In this document: positions 7,822-15,154 of the stretch, in pieces
Layout: the number at the start of each line of letters is the position of its first letter
How positions within the stretch are numbered: the stretch's first letter is position 1
NCBI GenBank assembly: GCA_002431845.1
Contig: DJEH01000065.1
Location: 14,193 to 37,606, forward strand
Origin: Prevotellaceae bacterium UBA5903
GTDB taxonomy: Bacteria; Bacteroidota; Bacteroidia; Bacteroidales; Bacteroidaceae
DNA: 23,414 bases
Reading direction: 5' to 3'
Program-made: the position numbers and the translations under genes
Notes under the pieces: model-generated
Seen by the model: only the letters and a program-made list of their open reading frames with translations
Databases searched by the model: none
Told to the model about the DNA's origin: nothing

Positions 7822-7908
7822 CGTTTCGGTCGTAATGAGCATTCATCTCGGTCGTAATGAGCATTCGTTTCGGTCGTAATGAACATTCATTTCGGTCGTG
7901 ATGAGCCA
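7822..7908. repeat. 22-bp tandem repeat, four copies
   Basis: The core CGGTCGTAATGAGCATTC begins at 7827, 7849, 7871 and 7893, giving an exact 22-bp period. Copies differ at a few positions (for example GAACATT in copy 3 and GTGATGAGCC in copy 4). No unique spacers lie between copies, so this is a direct tandem array and not CRISPR. Confidence 0.93.
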
Positions 7909-8030
7909 ACTATATAGGCTTTGTAATATAACTATTAGGGCTTTGTGGCACAACGTGCATGCTTTTCTAATGACACAATAAAGGGTGTTTTGCGCCTATA
8001 TCTTAGTGCAATGCCCTGTCAATCTTACGT

Positions 8031-8074
8031 AAAAAGCCCCAATGCAATTGCCGTAGCAATGAGCACTGGGGCTT
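8031..8074 (-). terminator. Intrinsic terminator of nrnA
   Basis: The arms 8034-8041 and 8067-8074 pair perfectly (AAGCCCCA/TGGGGCTT), with a nested ATTGC/GCAAT stem inside. On the minus strand they run into TTTTT (8031-8035). The hairpin lies about 48 bases beyond the nrnA stop codon. Confidence 0.82.
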
Positions 8075-8121
8075 AGGTATGAAACTAAAAAAATCTAATA
8101 TCTTGATGTTGATGCATGGGC

Positions 8122-9153
8122 TTAGAGCAGATGCTCGTATGCCTTGATAGCTCGTTCGGCAGTATGCACGGCTTCGTCGAGTGGAAAGGGCAGTTCGCCA
8201 CCCGATGCGTTGAGATGTCCACCGCCATTAAAGAACTCTTCTGCCATTTTGTTGCAGGGAAAATCGTCTACAGAGCGGAGCGATACTCTTACCACATCGC
8301 GTTCGGTGTCTTCGCGCAAGGATATGCTAAGGCGCATGCCCTTTACTTGTAGTGGCATATTAACCAACCCTTCTGCATCGCCACGAATAAAGTGAAAACG
8401 CTTCATCTCATCGCGTGTGATGGTAAAAACAGAGGCGCGGTTGTTGGCATAAAAATGCAGCTTCTCGTAGAGAATGTATCCCGTTAGGCGCATGCGATCT
8501 ACCGAATATACGTTGAAAACGTTGCGGTATATTTTGTCTTTGTCAATGCCTTTAGCAAGCAGTAGCGAGATAACTTGGTATATCTCAGGGTCATTAGAGT
8601 TGTAGGTAAAGCCCCCTGTGTCTGTCATCATGCCTGTGTAAAGGCAAGTGGCGGTTTGGCGAGTCATGTTGTCGTATCCGCCTAATTGGTGTATCAAGCG
8701 GAACACAATGTCGCTTGTCGAACACATGCTTGGGCGCGATATTACTTGCTTGGTGTGTGTGGTGTCGGGGTCGAGGTGGTGATCTATAATCACCTTGTCT
8801 GCTTTGCTCCGTTCGATGGCTCCTTGCATATCTTGTAAACGCGAAAGTGCATTAAAATCAAGGCAAAATATAAGGTCCGCCTTTTGTATGATGCCAGTAG
8901 CTTCGGGCTCGTGCTTGGCATAAAACTGTATGAGATGCGAATTGGGCAACCAGCGTAAGAAGTCGGGAAAGGGATTGGGGAGTATGATTGTAACTTGCTT
9001 GCCCAACTGTTGTAAATATTCAGCCCAACCTAACGAAGCACCTACTGCATCGCCATCTGGACCACGATGTGCACACACCACGATACGGCGGCTCTGACGA
9101 ATGGTTTGTGCTAAAGCAAAAAGTTCTTTATCGGGTAATATAGGAGAGAACAT
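8122..9153 (-). CDS. nrnA: DHH/DHHA1 phosphoesterase, oligoribonuclease / pAp phosphatase
   Basis: This 343-residue cytosolic enzyme of the NrnA type degrades very short RNA oligonucleotides and dephosphorylates 3'-phosphoadenosine 5'-phosphate. The metal-site residues are in the expected order: H29/D33/D35 in HRGPDGD, D99 in FCLDF, IDHH at 123-126 and D178 in TDTGG. The C-terminal DHHA1 domain ends with GGGHLNASGG (310-319), the RNA-binding loop. Length and domain order are typical, and it is too short for RecJ. It starts 23 bases after rpe, so the two are almost certainly co-transcribed. A strong terminator closes the unit. The exact substrate preference cannot be read from sequence. Confidence 0.93.
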   Translation of the reverse strand: MFSPILPDKELFALAQTIRQSRRIVVCAHRGPDGDAVGASLGWAEYLQQLGKQVTIILPNPFPDFLRWLPNSHLIQFYAKHEPEATGIIQKADLIFCLDFNALSRLQDMQGAIERSKADKVIIDHHLDPDTTHTKQVISRPSMCSTSDIVFRLIHQLGGYDNMTRQTATCLYTGMMTDTGGFTYNSNDPEIYQVISLLLAKGIDKDKIYRNVFNVYSVDRMRLTGYILYEKLHFYANNRASVFTITRDEMKRFHFIRGDAEGLVNMPLQVKGMRLSISLREDTERDVVRVSLRSVDDFPCNKMAEEFFNGGGHLNASGGELPFPLDEAVHTAERAIKAYEHLL

Positions 9154-9176
9154 AGTGGGTGTGAGGTGATAGATGT

Positions 9177-9824
9177 TTACAAATGTTTAAGTATGTGTAC
9201 TTCCTCTACAGGGTCGGCAGCTTTAAATACTGCTGAGCCTGCTACAAGCACGTCGGCACCAGCTTCAACAAGGCGTTTACCCGTTTCACGATTTACTCCT
9301 CCGTCTATTTCGATAAGGGCTTTCGAACCGCTGCGCTCTATCAATTGGCGTAGCCGAATGGTTTTGTCTATGGTATGTTCAATAAATTTTTGTCCGCCAA
9401 AACCGGGATTTACCGACATGAGCATAACCAAATCGAGGTCGCAAATAATTTCTTCAAGTGCACTGACTGGGGTGTGGGGGTTGAGCGTAACACCAGCCAT
9501 CATGCCTTCAGCTTTGATTTGTTGAACCACACGGTGTAGGTGGGTACATGCTTCATAATGTACGTTCATCACCTTGGCACCGAGGGCTTTAACCTCCTTT
9601 AAAAACTTTTCGGGGTGCTCAATCATAAGGTGAACGTCAAGCGGCTTTGTGGCATGCTTAGCCATTGCCTGCATTACTGGAAAGCCAAATGAAATGTTAG
9701 GAACAAACACACCGTCCATTACATCAAGGTGGTACCAATCGCATTCGCTTTGATTGAGCATCTCTAAGTCGTGCTGAAGATTACCAAAGTCTGCTGACAA
9801 TAAAGAGGGAGAAATTAAAGGCAT
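9177..9824 (-). CDS. rpe: Ribulose-phosphate 3-epimerase
   Basis: The enzyme interconverts ribulose 5-phosphate and xylulose 5-phosphate in the pentose phosphate pathway. The 215-residue product is the usual length for a single TIM barrel. Diagnostic parts are the start MPLISPSLLSADFGNL, HLDVMDGVFVPNISFG (metal ligands H and D), VHLMIEHPE, VNPGFGGQKF and EIDGGVN followed by AGADVLVAGSAVF (phosphate-binding loop). The frame stays open upstream to 10046, but those 74 residues have no relation to the family, so ATG 9824 is the start. Ribulose 5-phosphate is also the RibB substrate, though the genes are not linked as an operon. nrnA follows after 23 bases. Confidence 0.96.
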   Translation of the reverse strand: MPLISPSLLSADFGNLQHDLEMLNQSECDWYHLDVMDGVFVPNISFGFPVMQAMAKHATKPLDVHLMIEHPEKFLKEVKALGAKVMNVHYEACTHLHRVVQQIKAEGMMAGVTLNPHTPVSALEEIICDLDLVMLMSVNPGFGGQKFIEHTIDKTIRLRQLIERSGSKALIEIDGGVNRETGKRLVEAGADVLVAGSAVFKAADPVEEVHILKHL

Positions 9825-9959
9825 TGTATCTGTCGTTGCGTATTTTATAAAAATATATTTTCTGCGTGGTTTCAGGCTTATAAGGCATAGTTCCTTTTTA
9901 TTATTAGGGGGATGCAAGCCTCCTGTTAGCCCGATACACCACAATGTATGTTTGTAGTA

Positions 9960-9967
9960 CAAAAGTA
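9960..9967 (-). promoter_or_regulatory. Candidate -7 element for rpe-nrnA
   Basis: Minus-strand TACTTTTG fits TAnnTTTG, about 136 bases before the rpe ATG. There is no recognisable -33 element, and the implied leader is long. Confidence 0.4.
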
Positions 9968-10098
9968 GTAATTTTTTGTTATTAAATGCTTGCTCGCATG
10001 CTTTGATGAATAGATATTTTGAAAATTCGTAACGAAATGTAAGCAAATCTTAGCAAAGAAAATTGTAACTTTATATCCCAAAACATAAAAATAAAACA

Positions 10099-10106
10099 TA
10101 CCTTTG
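10099..10106 (+). promoter_or_regulatory. Candidate -7 element for the acyltransferase gene
   Basis: TACCTTTG followed by C matches the Bacteroidetes -7 consensus and gives a leader of about 40-45 bases to the ATG at 10156. The -33 region shows no TTTG. Confidence 0.55.
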
Positions 10107-10155
10107 CAATATCAACCTACGCTTTAGGGATTGTTTAAACAAATCTAACAAGCAG

Positions 10156-10989
10156 ATGACTCAGAAAGATAGCAAGATATTTAAAATAGATATAGACAAT
10201 GTGTTACGCACAAAAGCTGGCAATAAAGCCAAGTATGTGCCCACATTTGTGGTAAAATGGCTTAAGCACATTGTTCATCAAGACGAAATCAATGCTTTCT
10301 TGTCTGAGGTAGGCGACCTGCAAGGTGTGCCTTGGTTGGATGCCGTACTCCAGTTTTTAGATAATAAAATAGAGGTAGAAGGCATTGAAAACCTTCCAAA
10401 CGACGACGATGGCAAACGCTACACCTTTGTAAGCAATCATCCGCTTGGTGGTGCCGATGGCATAGCCATTGGGCAAATTCTTGGACACCATTATGATGGG
10501 CGCATACGCTATTTGGTTAATGACTTATTGATGAACCTTCATGGTTTAGCTCCATTGTGTGTACCTATTAATAAAACCGGGCGCCAGAGTCGCGACCTTC
10601 CGCGCATGATTGAAGCTGCGTTCTGTAGCAACAATCATGTTATCATGTTTCCGGCAGGTTTGTGCTCTCGTCGCATCAAAGGCATTATTCACGATTTGCC
10701 GTGGAACAAAACTTTTATTACAAAAAGCATTGAAACACAACGCGATGTGGTGCCTATATTCTTTAGTGGCCGGAACTCCGACCGCTTTTATCGTTTGGCA
10801 ACAATCGGTAAGTGCTTAGGGCTGAAATTCAACATTGCAATGCTATTTCTTGCAGACGAAGTGTTTAAAAATAGGCATAAAACCTTTAAGGTAAAGATTG
10901 GAAAACCTATACCATGGCAAACATTTAATAATCAGCAAAAGCCTGCTGATTGGGCTTTATGGGTAGAAAAAAAGGTTTACGAACTCTAA
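10156..10989 (+). CDS. glsA: PlsC-like lysophospholipid acyltransferase, probable glycine-lipid O-acyltransferase
   Basis: This 277-residue acyltransferase has the catalytic segment SNHPLGGADG (93-102), in which the His and Asp (H95, D101) are five residues apart instead of the classical four. A second motif, FPAGLCSR (165-172), stands in for FPEGTRS. Both variants are usual in the Bacteroidetes branch, as far as I recall. The next plus-strand gene is a GNAT-like N-acyltransferase. This pairing matches the glsA/glsB genes of Bacteroides thetaiotaomicron, where GlsA adds the second, ester-linked chain to an N-acylated 3-hydroxy fatty acyl glycine. The symbol is assigned by family and neighbourhood and is not proven. 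No membrane helix is obvious, so it is probably peripheral at the inner membrane. Confidence 0.8.
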   Translation: MTQKDSKIFKIDIDNVLRTKAGNKAKYVPTFVVKWLKHIVHQDEINAFLSEVGDLQGVPWLDAVLQFLDNKIEVEGIENLPNDDDGKRYTFVSNHPLGGADGIAIGQILGHHYDGRIRYLVNDLLMNLHGLAPLCVPINKTGRQSRDLPRMIEAAFCSNNHVIMFPAGLCSRRIKGIIHDLPWNKTFITKSIETQRDVVPIFFSGRNSDRFYRLATIGKCLGLKFNIAMLFLADEVFKNRHKTFKVKIGKPIPWQTFNNQQKPADWALWVEKKVYEL

Positions 10990-11072
10990 CTTTTACACCA
11001 TAAACTCTTAAACTCTGCTACTGCAAAAAAATAAAAATAGAACGATCTTAACTTTATATTCTCTTATAAGTT

Positions 11073-12050
11073 ATGCAACCTATTATACCTCCTGTAGACA
11101 AAGAACTACTAAAAAAAGAACTTACTCCCGACCGTAGACTGCGTACAACTAATAAAGCAGGAAACGAAATTTATATCATTACCTATCAACAAGCACCCAA
11201 TGTGATGCGCGAAATTGGTAGATTGCGTGAGATAGCCTTTCGTGCTTCGGGAGGCGGAACTGGTATGGAGGTAGATTGGGACGAATTTGATACATGCGAG
11301 CACCCTTACTATCAACTTATTGTATGGGACCCCGAAGAAGAACTGATATTAGGTGGTTATCGCTTTCTACCCGGCAAGGAGATAAGTTATGCTCCCGACG
11401 GACAACCCCGCCTCGCTACAAGCCACATGTTCCATTTCTCCGATGAGTTTCTGCACACTTACATGGCAGATACCGTAGAACTTGGTCGCTCTTTTGTAAC
11501 GTTAGAGTATCAGAGCACACGGGCTATGAGCAAGGGCATCTTTGCACTCGACAACCTTTGGGACGGACTTGGAGCACTCACCGTTGTTATTCCAAACTTG
11601 AAATATTTCTTTGGTAAGATGACCATGTACCCTTCGTTCAACCGCGAAGCTCGCGACATGATACTCTTCTTTTTAAACAAGCATTTTGGCGATAAAGAAC
11701 ATCTTATCACTCCTATCGACCCTTTGTATATCGACACCCCCCAAGAGCAACTGCAAGCGCTCTTCACATGCGATGACTTCAAGTCGGACTATCGCATACT
11801 CAACACCGAAGTGAGAAAACGAGGCTTTAATATCCCACCTCTCGTAAATGCATATATGGGGCTTAGTCCTACGATGCGCGTGTTTGGAACCGCCATCAAT
11901 CATGAGTTTGGCGAGGTAGAAGAAACTGGTATATTCATTGCCGTAGACGAAATACTTGAGCAAAAGCGCATGCGACATATTGACACTTTTGTAAAAGAAC
12001 ATCCCGATAGTTTGAACCTCTTTGAACAGCTTTTTAAGCAGAAAAACTAA
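11073..12050 (+). CDS. glsB: GNAT-like N-acyltransferase (commendamide / glycine lipid synthase type)
   Basis: This 325-residue protein of the acyl-homoserine-lactone-synthase-like GNAT group is often annotated as hemolysin or putative acetyltransferase in Bacteroidetes. Visible marks are MREIGRLREIAFRASGGGTG (45-64), the EFDTCEHPYYQLIVWD strand, LGGYRFLPG and VELGRSFV (135-142). Characterised homologues join a 3-hydroxyacyl chain from acyl-ACP to the amino group of glycine, giving N-acyl glycine (commendamide), the first step to glycine lipids. It follows the PlsC-like gene by 83 bases, probably in one operon, with a weak TAACTTTA -7 look-alike in the gap. The acceptor could be another amino acid such as ornithine or serine. 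Confidence 0.82.
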   Translation: MQPIIPPVDKELLKKELTPDRRLRTTNKAGNEIYIITYQQAPNVMREIGRLREIAFRASGGGTGMEVDWDEFDTCEHPYYQLIVWDPEEELILGGYRFLPGKEISYAPDGQPRLATSHMFHFSDEFLHTYMADTVELGRSFVTLEYQSTRAMSKGIFALDNLWDGLGALTVVIPNLKYFFGKMTMYPSFNREARDMILFFLNKHFGDKEHLITPIDPLYIDTPQEQLQALFTCDDFKSDYRILNTEVRKRGFNIPPLVNAYMGLSPTMRVFGTAINHEFGEVEETGIFIAVDEILEQKRMRHIDTFVKEHPDSLNLFEQLFKQKN

Positions 12051-12111
12051 AGATTTTATGATTTAGTACTTAATAAATGCTAAAAAAGTGGCATAGCATT
12101 TGTTTTCTTCG

Positions 12112-12119
12112 TAATTTTG
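12112..12119 (+). promoter_or_regulatory. Candidate -7 element for rpoD
   Basis: TAATTTTG followed by C is an exact TAnnTTTG match about 160 bases before the rpoD ATG. It implies a long leader that contains a 7-bp inverted repeat (12192-12198 with 12212-12218). A second near match, TAACCTTTG at 12206-12214, has one base too many. Confidence 0.45.
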
Positions 12120-12277
12120 CAACGATTATACGAAGAGTCTGTATTAAATGAACGTTTTTGGGTATATAAACAAATACAATATTGCCAAGTAGCCTGCATC
12201 GGCATAACCTTTGCAGGCATTTCTTATGGCTATATGGTAAGAAGATGCCAAAAGCCCAAACGTGAACAAAAAGAACT

Positions 12278-13147
12278 ATGCGACAACTAAAAATTAATAA
12301 GAGTATTACCAACCGCTCAAGCGCAGCGTTGGACAAGTATTTAGTAGAAATTGGACGTGAAGAACTCATTTCAACCGACGAAGAAGTAGAGCTTGCACAA
12401 CGTATCCATAAGGGTGGACCTGATGGTCAAGCCGCTCTTGATCGTTTGACACGTGCCAATCTTCGTTTCGTTGTCAGTGTGGCCAAACAATATCAAAATC
12501 AAGGTTTAGCACTAAACGACTTGATAGATGAAGGTAACCTCGGACTTATCAAAGCAGCACAAAAGTTTGATGAAACACGTGGTTTTAAGTTTATCTCTTA
12601 TGCCGTTTGGTGGATACGCCAAAGCATCTTGCAAGCTATTTCAGAGCAGAGCCGCATCGTGCGCATGCCACTTAACCAAGTAGGTTTTCAGAGCAAACTG
12701 ACTAAGGCTATCGTAAACTTTGAACAAGAATTTGAGCGTCGTCCATCAGTGGGCGAGTTGGCTGAATTGCTCGATACAGACGTTAGCAAAGTGCAAGAAG
12801 CTCTTGGTACTAATGGCAAAAAGGTGAGCGTTGATGCTCCTTTTGCCGAAGACGATTCAAACTGTCTGATTGACATTATGACCGATGATTCGGCACCTGG
12901 CACAGACAATCAAATGGAGAAAGAATCGCTTTCTTCCGACCTTGACTCTGCTCTTAAAACACTTTCGGATCGTGAGCGCCAAGTGCTTAAAATGCTTTTT
13001 GGCATCGGACGCAACGAGATGACGGCAGAGGAAGTAGCAAACACACTGAACCTAACGCGCGAACGTGTGCGCCAAATAAAAGAGCGTGCTTTGCGTCGAT
13101 TGCGCGAGGCTGACAACATCAACATCCTAATGAAGTATTTAGGATAA
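12278..13147 (+). CDS. rpoD: RNA polymerase primary sigma factor, Bacteroidetes type
   Basis: This 289-residue sigma-70 protein lacks region 1.1 and the long non-conserved insert, which is the normal form of the Bacteroidetes housekeeping sigma. Region 1.2 spans about 18-45. Region 2 includes RANLRFVVSVAKQYQ (59-73), DLIDEGNLGLIKAAQKFD and the melting/-10 helix FISYAVWWIRQSI (105-117). Region 3 follows at about 130-190. Region 4 is at 228-280, with LSDRERQVLKMLFG and the helix-turn-helix LTRERVRQIKERALRRLR (259-276). It recognises TTTG / TAnnTTTG promoters, which matches the motif upstream of many genes in this window. It is its own unit with a long leader and a strong terminator. Confidence 0.97.
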   Translation: MRQLKINKSITNRSSAALDKYLVEIGREELISTDEEVELAQRIHKGGPDGQAALDRLTRANLRFVVSVAKQYQNQGLALNDLIDEGNLGLIKAAQKFDETRGFKFISYAVWWIRQSILQAISEQSRIVRMPLNQVGFQSKLTKAIVNFEQEFERRPSVGELAELLDTDVSKVQEALGTNGKKVSVDAPFAEDDSNCLIDIMTDDSAPGTDNQMEKESLSSDLDSALKTLSDRERQVLKMLFGIGRNEMTAEEVANTLNLTRERVRQIKERALRRLREADNINILMKYLG

Positions 13148-13200
13148 GGCTTCTTTAAAACAAGTATCCCCGTTTAAAAGAATATTCTAGTTAGTAATTT

Positions 13201-13239
13201 AAGTGAGGCATTAGGCGTATGCTTAGTGTCTCACTTTTT
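13201..13239 (+). terminator. Intrinsic terminator of rpoD
   Basis: The arms 13201-13216 and 13221-13236 form a continuous 16-bp stem with a few G-U pairs around a GTAT loop. The T run at 13235-13239 follows. The hairpin lies about 54 bases after the rpoD stop. Confidence 0.87.
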
Positions 13240-13362
13240 GTATCAATATGGTTCTACTACTTATAGGTAGGCAGCGTTTAGATATGTTTCCTTTATGTAT
13301 GCAAAATAGGGGTGTGATAGTTATACAAAAATGCTTAAAAGGTGTAATTCAATACAAATTGT

Positions 13363-13370
13363 TATCTTTG
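13363..13370 (+). promoter_or_regulatory. Candidate -7 element for the tandem permease genes
   Basis: TATCTTTG followed by CA is an excellent TAnnTTTG match about 34 bases before the first permease ATG. The -33 region is not consensus. Confidence 0.6.
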
Positions 13371-13403
13371 CACATTAATTAGTAACAAACTGAATTTTGT
13401 AAG

Positions 13404-15056
13404 ATGAATTTATTTGTAAAGAAAAGTGCGGACGAACTGCTGCGCGAAGCTGATAATGACGGAGGCAAAGGCTTAAAGCGTGTGCTAGGCACGTGGGGGC
13501 TCATAGCACTCGGTGTTGGTGTTATTATCGGCGCAGGCTTGTTTTCGATAACAGGCATTGTGGCGGGCGAGCATACGGGTCCTGCCATCATTTTAAGCTT
13601 TGTTTTGGCTGCTATATGCTGTGCTTTGGCAGGTTTGTGCTATGCTGAATTTGCCTCAATGATACCCGTTGCAGGCTCTGCGTACACCTATTCATATTTT
13701 ACGATGGGCGAGCTTACAGCTTGGATTATAGGGTGGGACCTTGTGCTCGAATATGCCTTGGCAGCCATGACGGTAAGCATATCGTGGAGCCGCTATTTTA
13801 GTATAATGATGAACGATATAGGTTGGAATATACCATTGGAGTGGACGGCTTGTCCGAGCGATGGAGGCGTGTTTAACGTGCCTGCAACGCTACTCATCAT
13901 ATTGCTATCGTTTATTTTGATGCGTGGAACAAAAGGCAGTTCAAAGTTTAATGATTTCTTGGTAGTGCTGAAAATAGCCGTAGTGCTTCTCTTTATAATC
14001 ATTGGTTTTAAATACATCAGAAGCGAAAATCTAACCCCCTTTGTACCTCAAAACACAGGTGTGTTTGGTGAGTATGGTTGGAGTGGTGTGTTGCGCGGTG
14101 CTGCAATTGTATTCTTCGCATTTTTGGGCTTTGATGCCATTAGTACAGCTGCACAAGAAACCAAAAATCCACGCCGCAATATGCCTATTGGTATCTTAGG
14201 TTCTCTTTTTATTTGCACCGTGCTTTATATGGTATTTGCACTGGTTATGACGGGCGTAGTAGATTATCATGTTTACAAAGGAGCCGATAGCATAGCACCT
14301 GCAGCTACGGCCATTGCTCATATGGGGCCAGTAGCTCCCGATGGTACCGTCACGCCAGCATATCCTTGGCTTAACAGAGGCATTATATTAGCTATATTGA
14401 TGGGATATACCAGCGTAGTGTTAGTAACATTGTTAGGTCAGAGCCGCGTATTTTACAGTATGAGCCGTGATGGTTTGTTGCCTCCGTTGTTCTCACACTT
14501 ACACAAGCGTTTTCACACACCAGCGCGTAGTAATGCCCTTTTTATGATAGTGCTTGGCACATTAGCAGGCTTAGTACCAGCCAATATCGTGGGCGAGATG
14601 ACAAGTATTGGCACGCTTCTCGCATTTGCACTAGTGTGCTTGGGTGTAATTGTAGTACGTCGTACACAGCCCAATGCCCCGCGTGGTTTTAAAACCCCAT
14701 TCGTGCCTTGGATACCTGCAGCAGGTGTAGTTTGCTGCGTTGCCATGATGCTTTTTCTTCCAGCCGACACATGGATTCGCTTAGTTATGTGGATGCTCAT
14801 TGGCATAGATATCTATTCGTATTATGGCATACGTCACAGCACTATTGGTGGTGGTACCCCTCGTCGTCATGGTCAAAGCATACTCTCTGGATTAGGTAGT
14901 TTTATTGCCGTGTTATGCATTGTAACAGGCTTTTGGCATCAGCAAACGGTGGGTTGGAATGCAGATAAAACATTGTTTTTGATAGCTGTTATATTTGGTT
15001 TGGCACACATCTTTTTCTATGTTGTGCGTGGCTTTGTCTTTCGCAAGCAGAGCTAA
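13404..15056 (+). CDS. APC-superfamily amino acid permease, copy 1
   Basis: This 550-residue polytopic inner-membrane protein has about 12 or more helices. TM1 carries the unwound-helix signature GVIIGAGLF (39-47) typical of the APC fold. FFAFLGFDAISTAAQETKNPRRNMP is the family segment around TM6 and the next loop, characteristic of the cationic amino acid transporter (CAT/YfnA) branch. Substrate is probably one or more amino acids imported with a proton; the sequence does not say which. It is followed 98 bases later by a close paralogue, about three quarters identical by eye along the whole length, which points to a tandem duplication. No enzyme gene nearby suggests a substrate. Confidence 0.93.
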   Translation: MNLFVKKSADELLREADNDGGKGLKRVLGTWGLIALGVGVIIGAGLFSITGIVAGEHTGPAIILSFVLAAICCALAGLCYAEFASMIPVAGSAYTYSYFTMGELTAWIIGWDLVLEYALAAMTVSISWSRYFSIMMNDIGWNIPLEWTACPSDGGVFNVPATLLIILLSFILMRGTKGSSKFNDFLVVLKIAVVLLFIIIGFKYIRSENLTPFVPQNTGVFGEYGWSGVLRGAAIVFFAFLGFDAISTAAQETKNPRRNMPIGILGSLFICTVLYMVFALVMTGVVDYHVYKGADSIAPAATAIAHMGPVAPDGTVTPAYPWLNRGIILAILMGYTSVVLVTLLGQSRVFYSMSRDGLLPPLFSHLHKRFHTPARSNALFMIVLGTLAGLVPANIVGEMTSIGTLLAFALVCLGVIVVRRTQPNAPRGFKTPFVPWIPAAGVVCCVAMMLFLPADTWIRLVMWMLIGIDIYSYYGIRHSTIGGGTPRRHGQSILSGLGSFIAVLCIVTGFWHQQTVGWNADKTLFLIAVIFGLAHIFFYVVRGFVFRKQS

Positions 15057-15075
15057 AAAAGATACAATTGTTGGA

Positions 15076-15111
15076 GCAAGTAGGTACCCCAAGTTTTGAA
15101 TGCTTACTTGC
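15076..15111. repeat. Dispersed imperfect palindrome, copy 3, between the permease genes
   Basis: The arms GCAAGTA (15076-15082) and TACTTGC (15105-15111) pair perfectly across a 22-base loop. The right side, TTTTGAATGCTTACTTG, is the same motif seen at 7700-7717 and 19918-19935. No T tract follows, so it is unlikely to be a terminator. Confidence 0.5.
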
Positions 15112-15154
15112 ATAAATAATCTATATGTCAAACATTCAATATGTTATGTAAAAT

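Larger units (their letters stand above)
7448..8121. other. Gene-free region with promoter, repeats and terminator
   Basis: About 670 bases lie between the nrnA stop and the DUF4301 start with no believable gene. They contain a DUF4301 promoter candidate (7548-7555), a dispersed imperfect palindrome (7668-7717), a four-copy 22-bp tandem repeat (7822-7908) and the nrnA terminator (8031-8074). The stretch 7909-8030 shows nothing I can name. Confidence 0.7.
9825..10155. other. Divergent intergenic region between rpe and the acyltransferase gene
   Basis: About 330 bases separate two divergent units. They hold a minus-strand -7 candidate for rpe (9960-9967) and a plus-strand -7 candidate for the acyltransferase gene (10099-10106). 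No small gene or clear structured element was found; an open frame reading into rpe from 10046 looks non-coding. Confidence 0.6.

Noticed and set aside
7822..7908. CRISPR array
   Set aside because: Units are directly adjacent with no unique spacers, the period is only 22 bp, and no cas gene is present.
9825..10046. N-terminal extension of rpe to 10046
   Set aside because: The extra 74 residues do not resemble the epimerase family, and the normal start MPLISPSLLSADF is at 9824.
12070..12369. 99-codon minus-strand open frame overlapping the rpoD start
   Set aside because: It runs antisense through the rpoD leader and first codons, has no recognisable domain, and would place a gene over the rpoD promoter.
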